Shown: positions 1-7,117, numbered from the stretch's first letter. The stretch is 14,337 nt of DNA from Tannerella sp. (GCA_031288935.1 JAITQL010000054.1:1-14337); one strand, 5' to 3'. The notes: generated by a model from the sequence alone, not told the origin. Program-made: numbers and translations.

Positions 1-39
1 TTGTTTGCCTGTTGTTATCACTTGATTATTTTTCATCAC

Positions 40-2778
40 TCAGTGTTTGCTGTTTGAATTTCCGAACGTTGAAATTCTTCTCAGCAGTTCCCCGATCCAC
101 AATACGGCGGAAGTAGCGACGGTGAGGATCGCCCAGTCGGCAAGTTTCAGCGGAACGACGTTGAACATCTCTCCCCCTGCACTCACAATCACCCCCTGTC
201 CCAGGAGGATGACGGCGGCTACGGACAGGAATCCGCGACAGCGCCGCAACTGACGGAAGGCGGAACGTCCGGTCATGAACGCCTTTGCGTTAAACATGTT
301 CCAGAATTGCAGCATCACGAAGACGGTAAAGAAAAGCGACAGTTCGTAGGGCGACAGTCCGTTGCCGGCGCTGAAGTCGAAGAAGTACCGTCCGAAGTCG
401 ACCCGGTCAAACTGCCGGAGCGACGTCACGTCGGCATGTTTAAAGTACTGCAGCAGTCCGAAGAGAAGCGCCACGAACACAAGCCCCGCACCCAGGATAC
501 CCTTTGTCATGGACGGGGAGATGATATGGTCGGACGTTTTGCGCGGCTTGTCCTTCATCACCCGTTCGTCGGGCGGCAGCGAAGCCAGCGCCAGCGCGGC
601 AAACGTGTCCATGATCAGATTCACCCACAGCATCTGCGTCACGGTCAGGGGCGACTCCGTCCCCAGAAAGGAGCCGATGAGTACGATCAGGCAGGCCGCC
701 ACGCTGATCGTCATCTGGAAAAGGATAAAGCGCTGGATATTCTGGTACAGCGAACGCCCCCACATGACGGCGCGCGAAATGCTGCTGAAGGAATTGTCCA
801 GGATGGTAATGTCACTGGCTTCGCGGGCTACGGAAGTGCCGTCTCCCATCGAAAGTCCCACCTGTGCGGCGTTCAGCGCGGGCGCGTCGTTTGTCCCGTC
901 GCCGGTGACGGCCACCACCTGGTTCTTTTCCTGCAGCAGCTTGACCAGCCGCTGCTTGTCCATCGGCCGTGCGCGGGAAAGGATTTTCAAGTCCGACACC
1001 CTGTCCAGCAGTTCCGCATCGGACATGGCGGCAAAGTCAATGCCGGAGAGATGGTGTTCCTCCGGTTCGCTGTTGCTCCATAACCCGATCTGCCGTCCGA
1101 TTTCCTTAGCCGTACCCGGCGTGTCGCCCGTAACGATCTTCACGTGGATGCCCGCCTCCAGGCAGCTTTTCACGGCGTCGGGCACTTCGGCGCGGATGGG
1201 GTCTGAAATGGCGACAATGCCGGAAAACGTCAGGCGGACGGAGGGCGACAGCCGCCCTTCGCGGATGCACGGCTCGTCGTTTTCGACGATCTGGCTGGCA
1301 AATCCCAGCGTTCGCATGGCCTGATGCTGGTATTGCAGCAGTTGCGCATGGATGTCCGCCCCGTCAACCGGCACGTCACTGCAAAGCGAAAGCAGGATTT
1401 CGGGCGCGCCCTTGACGTAGAGGACTTTTTTGCCCGACAGGGGCGAACGTACTACGGTGGCCATGTACTTGCGTTCGGTGGAGAAGGTCAGCTGTTCCAC
1501 GATCTCCGCCTCCTCGCGCAAGGGCAGATAATTGACGCCCTGTTCGTACAGCCAGAGCAGCAGCGCGCCTTCGGTGGGATTGCCCAACGTCCGTACCCGC
1601 GCCTTGTCCGAGAAATCGAGATAAGCCGTAGCATTTACGGCGATGCCTTCCATGATCAGGCGACTCGTTTCGTCGTCGGCCAGTTTCTGCTCCGTCAGTC
1701 CGTAAAAGTTCGTTTGATGGATCTTCATCCGGTTCTGCGTGAGCGTACCGGTCTTGTCGGTACAGATCACGGTCGTCGCCCCCATCGTTTCGCAGGCGTG
1801 CATCTTGCGTACCAGGTTATTGGTAGAAAGCATCCGTTTCATGCTCAGCGCCAGACTGAGGGTGACGCTCATGGGCAACCCTTCCGGCACGGCCACGACG
1901 ATGACCGTGACGGCAATCATCACCGTGTTGAGGAAATAACCGCCAAAATGAATCCAGTCCAGCACATCCAGTCCGATAAAATACGTCATCAGCCGACCGC
2001 CCACGATGGCGGCGGCGATGCCGTAACTGGCTTTCGTGATCAGGCCGGCCAGTCTGTCCAGCTGCCTGTTCAGCGGCGTTTCCACACTGCAGTCGATTTG
2101 CGCGCCTTCGTATACCTTGCCGTACTCGGTAGCGTCGCCGACAGCCCGTACTTGCATGATGCCGTGCCCGTCGGCCACCGTCGTGCCCTTGAGCGCGTGA
2201 TTGGACGGGTAGGTGGCATCGGGGTTGAAATCGGCGGGACGGGTGGTCTTTCGGATGACCGGTTCGCCGGTAAGCGTAGATTCGTTGATCTGCAAGGAAA
2301 CGGCTTCCAGCAACTCGCCGTCGGCCGGGACTTCCTCGCCGGTTTCCAGAATCACCACATCGCCTGCAACGACTTCCTTTTTGGAAATCCGGCAGATATT
2401 GCCGTTGCGGATCACCTTGACCGACGTGTCGTCGTTGACCTTGTTGAGTACTTCAAACTTCCTGTTGGCGCTCAGTTCGAAACAAAAGCCGACCACCGTG
2501 GCCAGCAGTACGGCAATCAGGATACCGGCCGGCTCGAAAAAGACGCTGGCCGCTCCGTGTCCCGAAAAAAACTCATAGCACGAAACGCCGACCGACAACA
2601 CAAGCGCCACCAGCAGGATGATGATGATCGGATCGGTAAACTTTTCGAGAAACGCTTTCCAGAGCGGTTCCCTGTCGGGCGGCGTCAGGATATTTGCGCC
2701 ATGCTGTTTGCGACTTTCCAGGACTTGCGCGTCGGAAAGTCCGGTGTAATGATGTTTCTGCGGAATGAAAGTGTCCAT
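40..2778 (-). CDS. Calcium-translocating P-type ATPase, PMCA-like (P2B)
   Basis: An inner-membrane pump of 912 residues that uses ATP to export a cation, most likely Ca2+. The family motifs appear in order: an N-terminal cation-ATPase region (about 10-65), the actuator TGE motif (170-172), the M4 motif PEGLP (298-302), the phosphorylation motif DKTGTLT with Asp341, the nucleotide-binding KGAPE (456-460) and the hinge GDGTNDAPAL (626-635). M6 reads LWVNLIMDT (717-725). Glu299, Asn720 and Asp724 match the single Ca2+ site of plasma-membrane calcium ATPases. M5 (about 682-702) lacks the Glu that SERCA uses for its second site. The length is normal for a bacterial P2 pump, and I see neither an N-terminal metal-binding domain nor a C-terminal calmodulin domain. 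The ATG at 2778 lies 61 bp after the upstream phosphodiesterase gene with no recognisable promoter between, so co-transcription is likely. Mn2+ or another P2 substrate is possible but less likely. Confidence 0.93.
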   Translation of the reverse strand: MDTFIPQKHHYTGLSDAQVLESRKQHGANILTPPDREPLWKAFLEKFTDPIIIILLVALVLSVGVSCYEFFSGHGAASVFFEPAGILIAVLLATVVGFCFELSANRKFEVLNKVNDDTSVKVIRNGNICRISKKEVVAGDVVILETGEEVPADGELLEAVSLQINESTLTGEPVIRKTTRPADFNPDATYPSNHALKGTTVADGHGIMQVRAVGDATEYGKVYEGAQIDCSVETPLNRQLDRLAGLITKASYGIAAAIVGGRLMTYFIGLDVLDWIHFGGYFLNTVMIAVTVIVVAVPEGLPMSVTLSLALSMKRMLSTNNLVRKMHACETMGATTVICTDKTGTLTQNRMKIHQTNFYGLTEQKLADDETSRLIMEGIAVNATAYLDFSDKARVRTLGNPTEGALLLWLYEQGVNYLPLREEAEIVEQLTFSTERKYMATVVRSPLSGKKVLYVKGAPEILLSLCSDVPVDGADIHAQLLQYQHQAMRTLGFASQIVENDEPCIREGRLSPSVRLTFSGIVAISDPIRAEVPDAVKSCLEAGIHVKIVTGDTPGTAKEIGRQIGLWSNSEPEEHHLSGIDFAAMSDAELLDRVSDLKILSRARPMDKQRLVKLLQEKNQVVAVTGDGTNDAPALNAAQVGLSMGDGTSVAREASDITILDNSFSSISRAVMWGRSLYQNIQRFILFQMTISVAACLIVLIGSFLGTESPLTVTQMLWVNLIMDTFAALALASLPPDERVMKDKPRKTSDHIISPSMTKGILGAGLVFVALLFGLLQYFKHADVTSLRQFDRVDFGRYFFDFSAGNGLSPYELSLFFTVFVMLQFWNMFNAKAFMTGRSAFRQLRRCRGFLSVAAVILLGQGVIVSAGGEMFNVVPLKLADWAILTVATSAVLWIGELLRRISTFGNSNSKH

Positions 2779-2839
2779 GTGCTGAAGCGTTTGATTTATT
2801 TTGAAAGTTTCGACGCCCTCCCGGTTTCAGGCGGCGCGC

Positions 2840-3745
2840 TCATCGTGCATAATAATCGGTGACGGCCTGTACGGTCACGTCGGGATAGTCTGTCGCCAAA
2901 CCGGCGACGCCCAAATCCATCAATCGCTGAAACACCGTTGCATCGTTACATTCCCAGGGGAATACCTGGTAATGGACGTCATGTTTCCGCAGCCGCTCGC
3001 CCGTACGGAGCAAAAAGTCCCCGCCGGGCGAAAAAGCGCCGTCCTTCCCGACGCGCACGTGGATTTGCAACTGGTCGATGGCGCGAAACCGTTCTTTCTC
3101 CAGCCTGTCCAGCCGTTCGGACAGTTCGGCTTCGCTGCCGCCCATCCAGTGAAGCGTGAAGGAGCGGGGAGCGACTTCTTTCCAGCGTTTCAGTTCGTCG
3201 TAATTCGTACTGGCGACGATCAGTTGCGGATGCACGCCTTCCGTTTCGCGGGCTAACTGTTCGAAATCGACGTTTTTAATATCAATATACACCCGCCGTT
3301 CGGGATAGGCCTTCAGCGTCCCGACAATGGCCGACAGGGTCAGCACGCGCTGTCCCGCAAACGGAGCGCCCTTCCAGGCGCCAATGTCCAGTGTCATTAC
3401 CTCTTCGCAGGTCAAGTCCCGTATGCCCTTCTTTTTCATCTCTTCGGAGGCATGGGGCAAGATACGCGCAAAGTCGCCGTCGTGGAACGATACGATCACG
3501 CCGTCGCGGGTGGTACGGACATCGGCTTCGGGAATGGCGTTCAGTCCCCACGCAATTTCAAACGCTTCGATCGAGCTTTCGGGCGCCAGCACGCCGGCGC
3601 CGCGGTGTACGTTGATAATCACTTCCTGCCGGGGGACATGGTCGCGCAGGTTCCAGGTTTTTGCAGGCGCCGGCTTTTGCTGCGCCGCCATCGCAAACAG
3701 GTTTCCCAAAAGAAACCCTCCAATCATCATTTTCTTCTTGTTCAT
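2840..3745 (-). CDS. Secreted glycerophosphodiester phosphodiesterase (GDPD family)
   Basis: A predicted periplasmic phosphodiesterase that hydrolyses glycerophosphodiesters, from phospholipid headgroups or related molecules, to glycerol 3-phosphate and an alcohol. The 301-residue product starts with a signal peptide: a Lys-rich start, a hydrophobic core and an Ala-rich cleavage region near residues 18-22. The GDPD signature follows: His47-Arg48 in VHRGAG, an APESS stretch where relatives often have APENT, Glu73 and Asp75 in EADVRTTRDG, and His88-Asp89. These match the catalytic histidines and metal-binding acids of the TIM-barrel family. YIDIKN farther on is a later barrel strand. I chose the ATG at 3745 because it puts the signal peptide at the N-terminus. 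The frame can be extended to a TTG at 3787, overlapping the upstream stop codon, but that would bury the signal peptide. The gene follows the GH92 gene by 38 bp and precedes the calcium pump by 61 bp. The exact substrate is unknown. Confidence 0.92.
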   Translation of the reverse strand: MNKKKMMIGGFLLGNLFAMAAQQKPAPAKTWNLRDHVPRQEVIINVHRGAGVLAPESSIEAFEIAWGLNAIPEADVRTTRDGVIVSFHDGDFARILPHASEEMKKKGIRDLTCEEVMTLDIGAWKGAPFAGQRVLTLSAIVGTLKAYPERRVYIDIKNVDFEQLARETEGVHPQLIVASTNYDELKRWKEVAPRSFTLHWMGGSEAELSERLDRLEKERFRAIDQLQIHVRVGKDGAFSPGGDFLLRTGERLRKHDVHYQVFPWECNDATVFQRLMDLGVAGLATDYPDVTVQAVTDYYAR

Positions 3746-3783
3746 AGTCTGTAATCTATTAAAAACACAATGTAAAAACGCGG

Positions 3784-5772
3784 TCAAAAAATCTCGAGCG
3801 TGCCGCCGGCGCAGATGTCCTGATGGCGGATGCGGAAATCATGAATGGTTTTCCCGTTCAGCGTAATCTTCCGAACGGTTTCCGAAGATTTGTTGCGAAT
3901 GGTAAAGACCTTTCCGCCGTCCAGCTTCAGGGTGATTTCGTCGAACAGCGGGCGGACAATTTCATAGTACGGCTCGCCCACGACCAGCGGATACAAGCCC
4001 ATCGCCGTCCATACGTACCAGGCCGACATGGTCGCATCGTCGTCGTCCATTTCCGGAATAAATCCGTCGGGAAGCGGCCGGTACGTCTTGCCGGCAAACG
4101 GCGTCGGGAACTTGTTGTGCGTGCCGTAAGGATGGATCATGGATTCCGTAAGAATGGCCGTCACCCACTGCTGCGCCAGGTCGGGACGCGCCAGGCGGTT
4201 GAACAGTAACGCGGCATGAATGTCCGGCTGGTTGCCGTGATTGTATAAATGACGGGAAAAGAATTGCGACAGTTCATCGGCCAGTTTTTCCTGTCCGCCC
4301 GCAAGTTCCGCCGCCTCTTCGATGGCAAAGGGGATCGCCCAGCGATATTGCCAGAGCGTTCCCTCGTAAAGGCCGTCGCCGTGCATGACGTCGAACGTGG
4401 CCTCGTCGATGTCGCGGAACTTTTCGATCCACTTGCTGCGCCAGACCGAATCGGACTTTGCCTTGTAGTACGCATGTTTCTCCGTCTTCTTCAGCTCTTT
4501 CGAGATATGCGCCAGCGCCCAGAGGTCATACGCCGATTCGAGAAACTGATCCGGCGACTGCATGGGCAGGGCGGCCGCTTCCTGTTCCATTTGACCGTAA
4601 ACGGAGTGGAGATCGAACCCCCTGAAGCCCTTGCGATACGCATCCAGCAAGAGGATGAGGGAATGCTCGTTGCGGCAGGTGGGCGTCGATTCGTACTCCG
4701 AGGCCGAAGGATCTCTGCCGCTGCGGTACACTTCCGTCAGCGAACGGCAAATATCGGCGTACGCAGCGGCATCCATCAGCGAGAGCAGGGGAAATTTGGT
4801 GCGGTACGTATCCCACAGCGACCAGGAACTCATATACGTAAATCCGTCGGCCTTCCGGAGCGCCCCTTTCGTGTCGCGATACTCGCCCTGTCCGGAAGTT
4901 ACGTTCACCGGCGACAGGAACGTGCGGTAGAAGGAGGTATAAAACATCTTCAACTCGCCCTCCGACGCGCCCCGAAGAGTGATCCGGTTCAGTTTGGCCG
5001 CCCACTTTCCGGCCGCTTCGGTTCGGATCGCCTCGAACGTCAGGCCGGCCTGCGATTCACACTCCTTCCGGGCGGTCGCACTGTCAATGCCGGAAAGAGC
5101 GATGCGGACTTCTACAAACGGGGCGTCTTTCTTCACGAATTTCATCTCCACCCTGTCTTTCCCGCCAACCTCGAACGGCTGACTGCTTTCCAGGTAGTAA
5201 TACTGAATGTAACGCCCCAGGTCGCAGTTGTTTTTAGCCTGGTACTCGCCGCAAAGCGCTTTCGGCGGAAGCGGCTTGCAATCGCTCTTGATCAGTTCCG
5301 AAAAGGAAGAACGGGGATTAAGTTCCAGGACAAACGATTCGTTTTTGCCGAAATAGTACCGTTCGACCGCCAGATTGTTGGTAGCCGTCAACTCGACGCG
5401 CACGCCGTTCGACAGTTCAACCGCATAATAACCGGGCCTTGCCTCTTCCGTCCCCTTGTGAAGGAAGACATAGGAGGCGGCATCGCCCGTACGGGGCAGT
5501 ATGCGCAGATGACCGCCCGCACCCGAACAGCCCGTTCCGCACACCCGATTCACCGAAAAGCCCGCCAGACGGGTACTTTCATAATCATACCCGCCGTGAT
5601 TGGCCGGATCGGTATCGGGCGACACCTTCACCATTCCGTACGGAACGGTGGCAGAAGGGTCGTTTTGCCCGTGGTCGCCCGCCGTAGCGATAAACAAGTC
5701 CACCCAGTCGACCGGATTCTGCGCGGCCAGCGAAGCTGACAAACTCAGCCAGAGAAAAAAGAGGTTTCGCAT
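3784..5772 (-). CDS. Divergent GH92 family glycosidase (putative alpha-mannosidase), secreted
   Basis: A predicted secreted exo-glycosidase of family GH92, whose known members are Ca2+-dependent alpha-mannosidases. The 662-residue product begins with a signal peptide ending near ASLAAQ (residues 13-18). Typical GH92 features are the early VDLFIATAGDHGQNDPSATV (24-43), the sugar-loop region WSLWDTYRT (317-325), EGTLWQYRW (470-478) with Glu470 as candidate general acid, and DDDDATMSAWYVW (576-588), where Asp577 and Asp578 align with the family's catalytic-base region. It is somewhat shorter than the 700-plus residues usual for the family. It also departs from motifs I recall: NQP (514-516) where NEP is common, and MDDDDA where GNDDCG or GNDDGG is common. 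Linkage specificity therefore cannot be inferred. I chose the ATG at 5772 because it begins the signal peptide and sits about 35 nt after the expected start site of a Bacteroidota promoter. The frame stays open to 6207 only because it runs through 21-bp repeats. Confidence 0.85.
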   Translation of the reverse strand: MRNLFFLWLSLSASLAAQNPVDWVDLFIATAGDHGQNDPSATVPYGMVKVSPDTDPANHGGYDYESTRLAGFSVNRVCGTGCSGAGGHLRILPRTGDAASYVFLHKGTEEARPGYYAVELSNGVRVELTATNNLAVERYYFGKNESFVLELNPRSSFSELIKSDCKPLPPKALCGEYQAKNNCDLGRYIQYYYLESSQPFEVGGKDRVEMKFVKKDAPFVEVRIALSGIDSATARKECESQAGLTFEAIRTEAAGKWAAKLNRITLRGASEGELKMFYTSFYRTFLSPVNVTSGQGEYRDTKGALRKADGFTYMSSWSLWDTYRTKFPLLSLMDAAAYADICRSLTEVYRSGRDPSASEYESTPTCRNEHSLILLLDAYRKGFRGFDLHSVYGQMEQEAAALPMQSPDQFLESAYDLWALAHISKELKKTEKHAYYKAKSDSVWRSKWIEKFRDIDEATFDVMHGDGLYEGTLWQYRWAIPFAIEEAAELAGGQEKLADELSQFFSRHLYNHGNQPDIHAALLFNRLARPDLAQQWVTAILTESMIHPYGTHNKFPTPFAGKTYRPLPDGFIPEMDDDDATMSAWYVWTAMGLYPLVVGEPYYEIVRPLFDEITLKLDGGKVFTIRNKSSETVRKITLNGKTIHDFRIRHQDICAGGTLEIF

Positions 5773-5813
5773 TTGATTGATCGGAATTAGTTTTGAGACA
5801 TTGGAAACAGACG

Positions 5814-5821
5814 CAAATGTA
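5814..5821 (-). promoter_or_regulatory. Bacteroidota-type -7 box upstream of the GH92 gene
   Basis: On the minus strand this reads TACATTTG, an exact match to the Bacteroidota primary sigma -7 consensus TAnnTTTG. A T-rich stretch (about 5842-5848) lies at the expected -33 distance but is not a clean TTTG. Transcription would begin near 5807, giving a leader of about 35 nt before the ATG at 5772. It is the only consensus promoter box I noticed for the three minus-strand genes downstream, so it probably drives them all. Confidence 0.6.
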
Positions 5822-5894
5822 ATACATTTATGCCGATTTGGGAAAAAACGGCGGCAGGAATCGCGCCAAACACACTTTCGTTCGGAGCGCAGTA

Positions 5895-5922
5895 CGGCTC
5901 TCGATGAAAACAGACAGAGCCG
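5895..5922. other. Hairpin-forming inverted repeat, 7-bp arms
   Basis: CGGCTCT (5895-5901) and its perfect complement AGAGCCG (5916-5922) are separated by 14 nt. It lies between the GH92 promoter and the 21-bp repeat array. There is no T-tract on either side, so it is not a standard terminator. It could be an RNA structure or a chance repeat. Confidence 0.3.
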
Positions 5923-6209
5923 GAGCAGGCAGAGATGAAGTGACAGCATATCCGTCCGCACGGATGAAAGATTCATCCGTGCGAATGGAAAACTCATCCG
6001 GTCGAATGGAAGACTCATTCGGTCGAATGAAAGACTCATTCGGTCGAATGAAAAACTCATTCGGTCGAATGAAAAACCCATTCGGTCGAATGGAAAACTC
6101 ATTCGGTCGAATGAAAAACCCATTCGGTCGAATGGAAGACTCATTCGGTCGAATGGATTTAACATTTGCCCGAACGGAAGATACGTTTGTCCTGCGGCAG
6201 AAATCATGA
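5904..6209 (+). CDS. Questionable repeat-encoded small ORF (heptapeptide repeats)
   Basis: An open frame of 101 codons begins at an ATG and reads through the 21-bp repeats, giving tandem heptapeptides of the form SFGRM followed by two variable residues (E/K, then D/N), with S occasionally replaced by P. I do not recognise a family. Evidence against a real gene: four of the six frames of the repeat unit lack stop codons, so an open frame is expected by chance; no promoter or ribosome binding site is visible; and the opposite strand encodes a very similar heptapeptide because the repeat core is palindromic. Listed so the alternative is recorded; noncoding repeat DNA is the more likely reading. 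Confidence 0.15.
   Translation: MKTDRAGAGRDEVTAYPSARMKDSSVRMENSSGRMEDSFGRMKDSFGRMKNSFGRMKNPFGRMENSFGRMKNPFGRMEDSFGRMDLTFARTEDTFVLRQKS
5974..6162. repeat. Nine tandem 21-bp units with a palindromic core
   Basis: Nine consecutive 21-bp units start at 5974, 5995, 6016, 6037, 6058, 6079, 6100, 6121 and 6142. The seven from 6016 share an identical 14-bp core, CATTCGGTCGAATG, a near-perfect palindrome (CATTCG / CGAATG around GT). The 7-bp linker after the core varies. The first two units carry one to three core changes. Degenerate copies flank the block: a related palindrome, ATCCGT-CCGC-ACGGAT, at 5950-5965, and a decayed copy at 6163-6183. There are no unique spacers, so it is not a CRISPR array. 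The stretch from 5773 to 6203 holds no intact gene; apart from this array it contains only the GH92 leader and promoter and a small hairpin. Confidence 0.9.
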
Positions 6210-6389
6210 CTGCACAGCAGAGCTAAAATGCAGATAACGGTTTGACAACTCCTTTGCCGCCAGTTCCGATTTTTCCCTGTTCCGGCTCGCGATAACTACG
6301 CAATTATCTACGCTTTTCAACGCAATGTGCTTCGCGCACTGGTAACCCAGTCCCGAATTGCCCCCGGTAATGATAATAGAAGACGACAA
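6204..6389 (-). pseudogene. Truncated short-chain dehydrogenase (N-terminal fragment)
   Basis: A 61-residue minus-strand frame carries the start of a short-chain dehydrogenase/reductase. IIITGGNSGLG (residues 5-15) is the NAD(P)-binding TGxxxGxG motif, followed by an Ala-Lys helix and VVIASRN, the second Rossmann strand with the Arg typical of NADP-preferring members. Intact members are about 250-300 residues long, so the catalytic Tyr-Lys part is absent. Similarity appears to stop around ELSN (residues 47-50); the last 11 residues look unrelated and end at a stop that abuts the 21-bp repeat array. The fragment can only start at a TTG here, with an in-frame stop a few codons upstream and no ATG. 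I read it as a remnant cut off by a rearrangement at the repeats. The family is confident; loss of function is inferred. Confidence 0.72.
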
Positions 6390-6412
6390 CGGGCGATTAA
6401 AAGAAACAAATC

Positions 6413-6511
6413 ATGAATGAGCAAAAATCAATCATTTGCAACACCGATGACGATAAAACCGTTGGATTCTTAAAAGTAGGATCCGTGGGATTTGGCAATG
6501 GAGAAAAATGA
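6413..6511 (+). CDS. Unrecognised 32-codon ORF, possible gene-start remnant
   Basis: An ATG at 6413 opens a 32-residue frame beginning MNEQKSIICNTDDDKTVGF and ending in a TGA at 6509-6511. The opening is the kind of acidic N-terminus I loosely associate with RhuM-like virulence-associated proteins of Bacteroidota, but the conserved domain that should follow is absent and I cannot confirm the link. The last codons overlap the -33 region of the aroK promoter, and the neighbouring dehydrogenase is also truncated, so this may be the start of a second gene cut off at the same place. It could equally be a chance frame. Confidence 0.25.
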   Translation: MNEQKSIICNTDDDKTVGFLKVGSVGFGNGEK

Positions 6512-6520
6512 TTACTTTTG
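6491..6520 (+). promoter_or_regulatory. Bacteroidota promoter for aroK
   Basis: A TTTG at 6491-6494 (-33 element) and TACTTTTG at 6513-6520 (-7 element, exact TAnnTTTG) are separated by 18 bp, close to the usual Bacteroidota spacing. Transcription would begin near 6527. That leaves about 18 nt of leader before the ATG at 6545, but only about 6 nt before the alternative ATG at 6533. Confidence 0.7.
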
Positions 6521-6544
6521 TCCGCATAAAAAATGACAGGACAG

Positions 6545-7072
6545 ATGCAGCGTATTTTCTTGGTCGGTTACATGTGCGCCGGAAAGACGACCCTCGGCAA
6601 AGTGCTTTCGGAACAAACAAATCTTTCGTTCATTGATCTGGATCAGTTTATCGAAGAGTGTTATCTCCGAACAATCCCTCAACTCTTTGAAGAAAGAGGC
6701 GAAAACGGTTTTCGTGAAATAGAGCGGAAAGTTCTTTGCGAGGTAGCCGGTTTTGACGACGTCGTTATTTCGACCGGCGGCGGGACGCCTTGCTTTCACG
6801 GAAACATGGCGCTTATGAACAGCGCGGGAACGACGGTTTACTTGAAACTGCCCGTCGGTGAACTGGTGAAACGCATCGAGCCGCACAAGGGAACGCGCCC
6901 TCTGCTGAAGAACCGTTCGGGTGACGGGCTGAAACAGTTCGTCGAAAAATCGCTGGCCGAACGCACTCCGTATTACGAACAGGCTCAAATCGTCCTCAAT
7001 GCCGAAATGATGGATTCCCAAACGGATGTGAACACTTTGGCAGGGCGTCTCGGCGAAATTTTATTCTCATAA
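6545..7072 (+). CDS. aroK: Shikimate kinase
   Basis: Cytosolic kinase that phosphorylates shikimate to shikimate 3-phosphate, the fifth step of the chorismate pathway for aromatic amino acids. Family features, numbered from the ATG at 6545: the P-loop GYMCAGKTT (8-16); the Asp motif IDLDQF (30-35), which binds shikimate and magnesium; Arg56 in the ENGFREIE stretch; the TGGGTP shikimate-binding loop (76-81); and the lid region with GTRPLL (116-121). At 175 residues it is a normal length for a single-domain enzyme. I prefer the ATG at 6545 because homologues start right before the RIFLVGYM strand and because it leaves a reasonable leader after the promoter. An ATG at 6533 would add four residues. 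The P-loop has Cys where relatives usually have Gly. The gene has its own promoter and is followed by a second promoter for korA. Confidence 0.93.
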   Translation: MQRIFLVGYMCAGKTTLGKVLSEQTNLSFIDLDQFIEECYLRTIPQLFEERGENGFREIERKVLCEVAGFDDVVISTGGGTPCFHGNMALMNSAGTTVYLKLPVGELVKRIEPHKGTRPLLKNRSGDGLKQFVEKSLAERTPYYEQAQIVLNAEMMDSQTDVNTLAGRLGEILFS

Positions 7073-7109
7073 AAAAATCAAATCCCGTTTTTCTTCAGAT
7101 GGAAATGAA

Positions 7110-7117
7110 TACTTTTG
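7110..7117 (+). promoter_or_regulatory. Bacteroidota -7 box upstream of korA
   Basis: TACTTTTG matches TAnnTTTG exactly. A T-run at 7088-7091 sits at roughly -33 but lacks the G of TTTG. Transcription would start near 7124, about 22 nt before the korA ATG at 7146. This supports that start over the in-frame TTG at 7137 and suggests korAB is transcribed separately from aroK. Confidence 0.6.

Noticed and set aside
1..39. Terminator after the ATPase gene
   Set aside because: The 39 bases before the stop codon are AT-rich but form no hairpin I can see.
1324..2862. 512-codon plus-strand open frame
   Set aside because: It is antisense to the P-type ATPase, whose motifs are complete; the translation has no recognisable domains and the composition of a reverse-frame shadow.
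5974..6162. CRISPR array
   Set aside because: Units are contiguous 21-bp copies with no unique spacers of spacer length, and no cas genes are present.
5773..6207. N-terminal extension of the GH92 protein through the repeats
   Set aside because: It would bury a clear signal peptide, starts far upstream of the consensus promoter at 5814-5821, and is open only because the repeat unit is a multiple of three.
6413..6532. Riboswitch or attenuator ahead of aroK
   Set aside because: The mapped promoter leaves a leader of only about 6-18 nt, too short for either.
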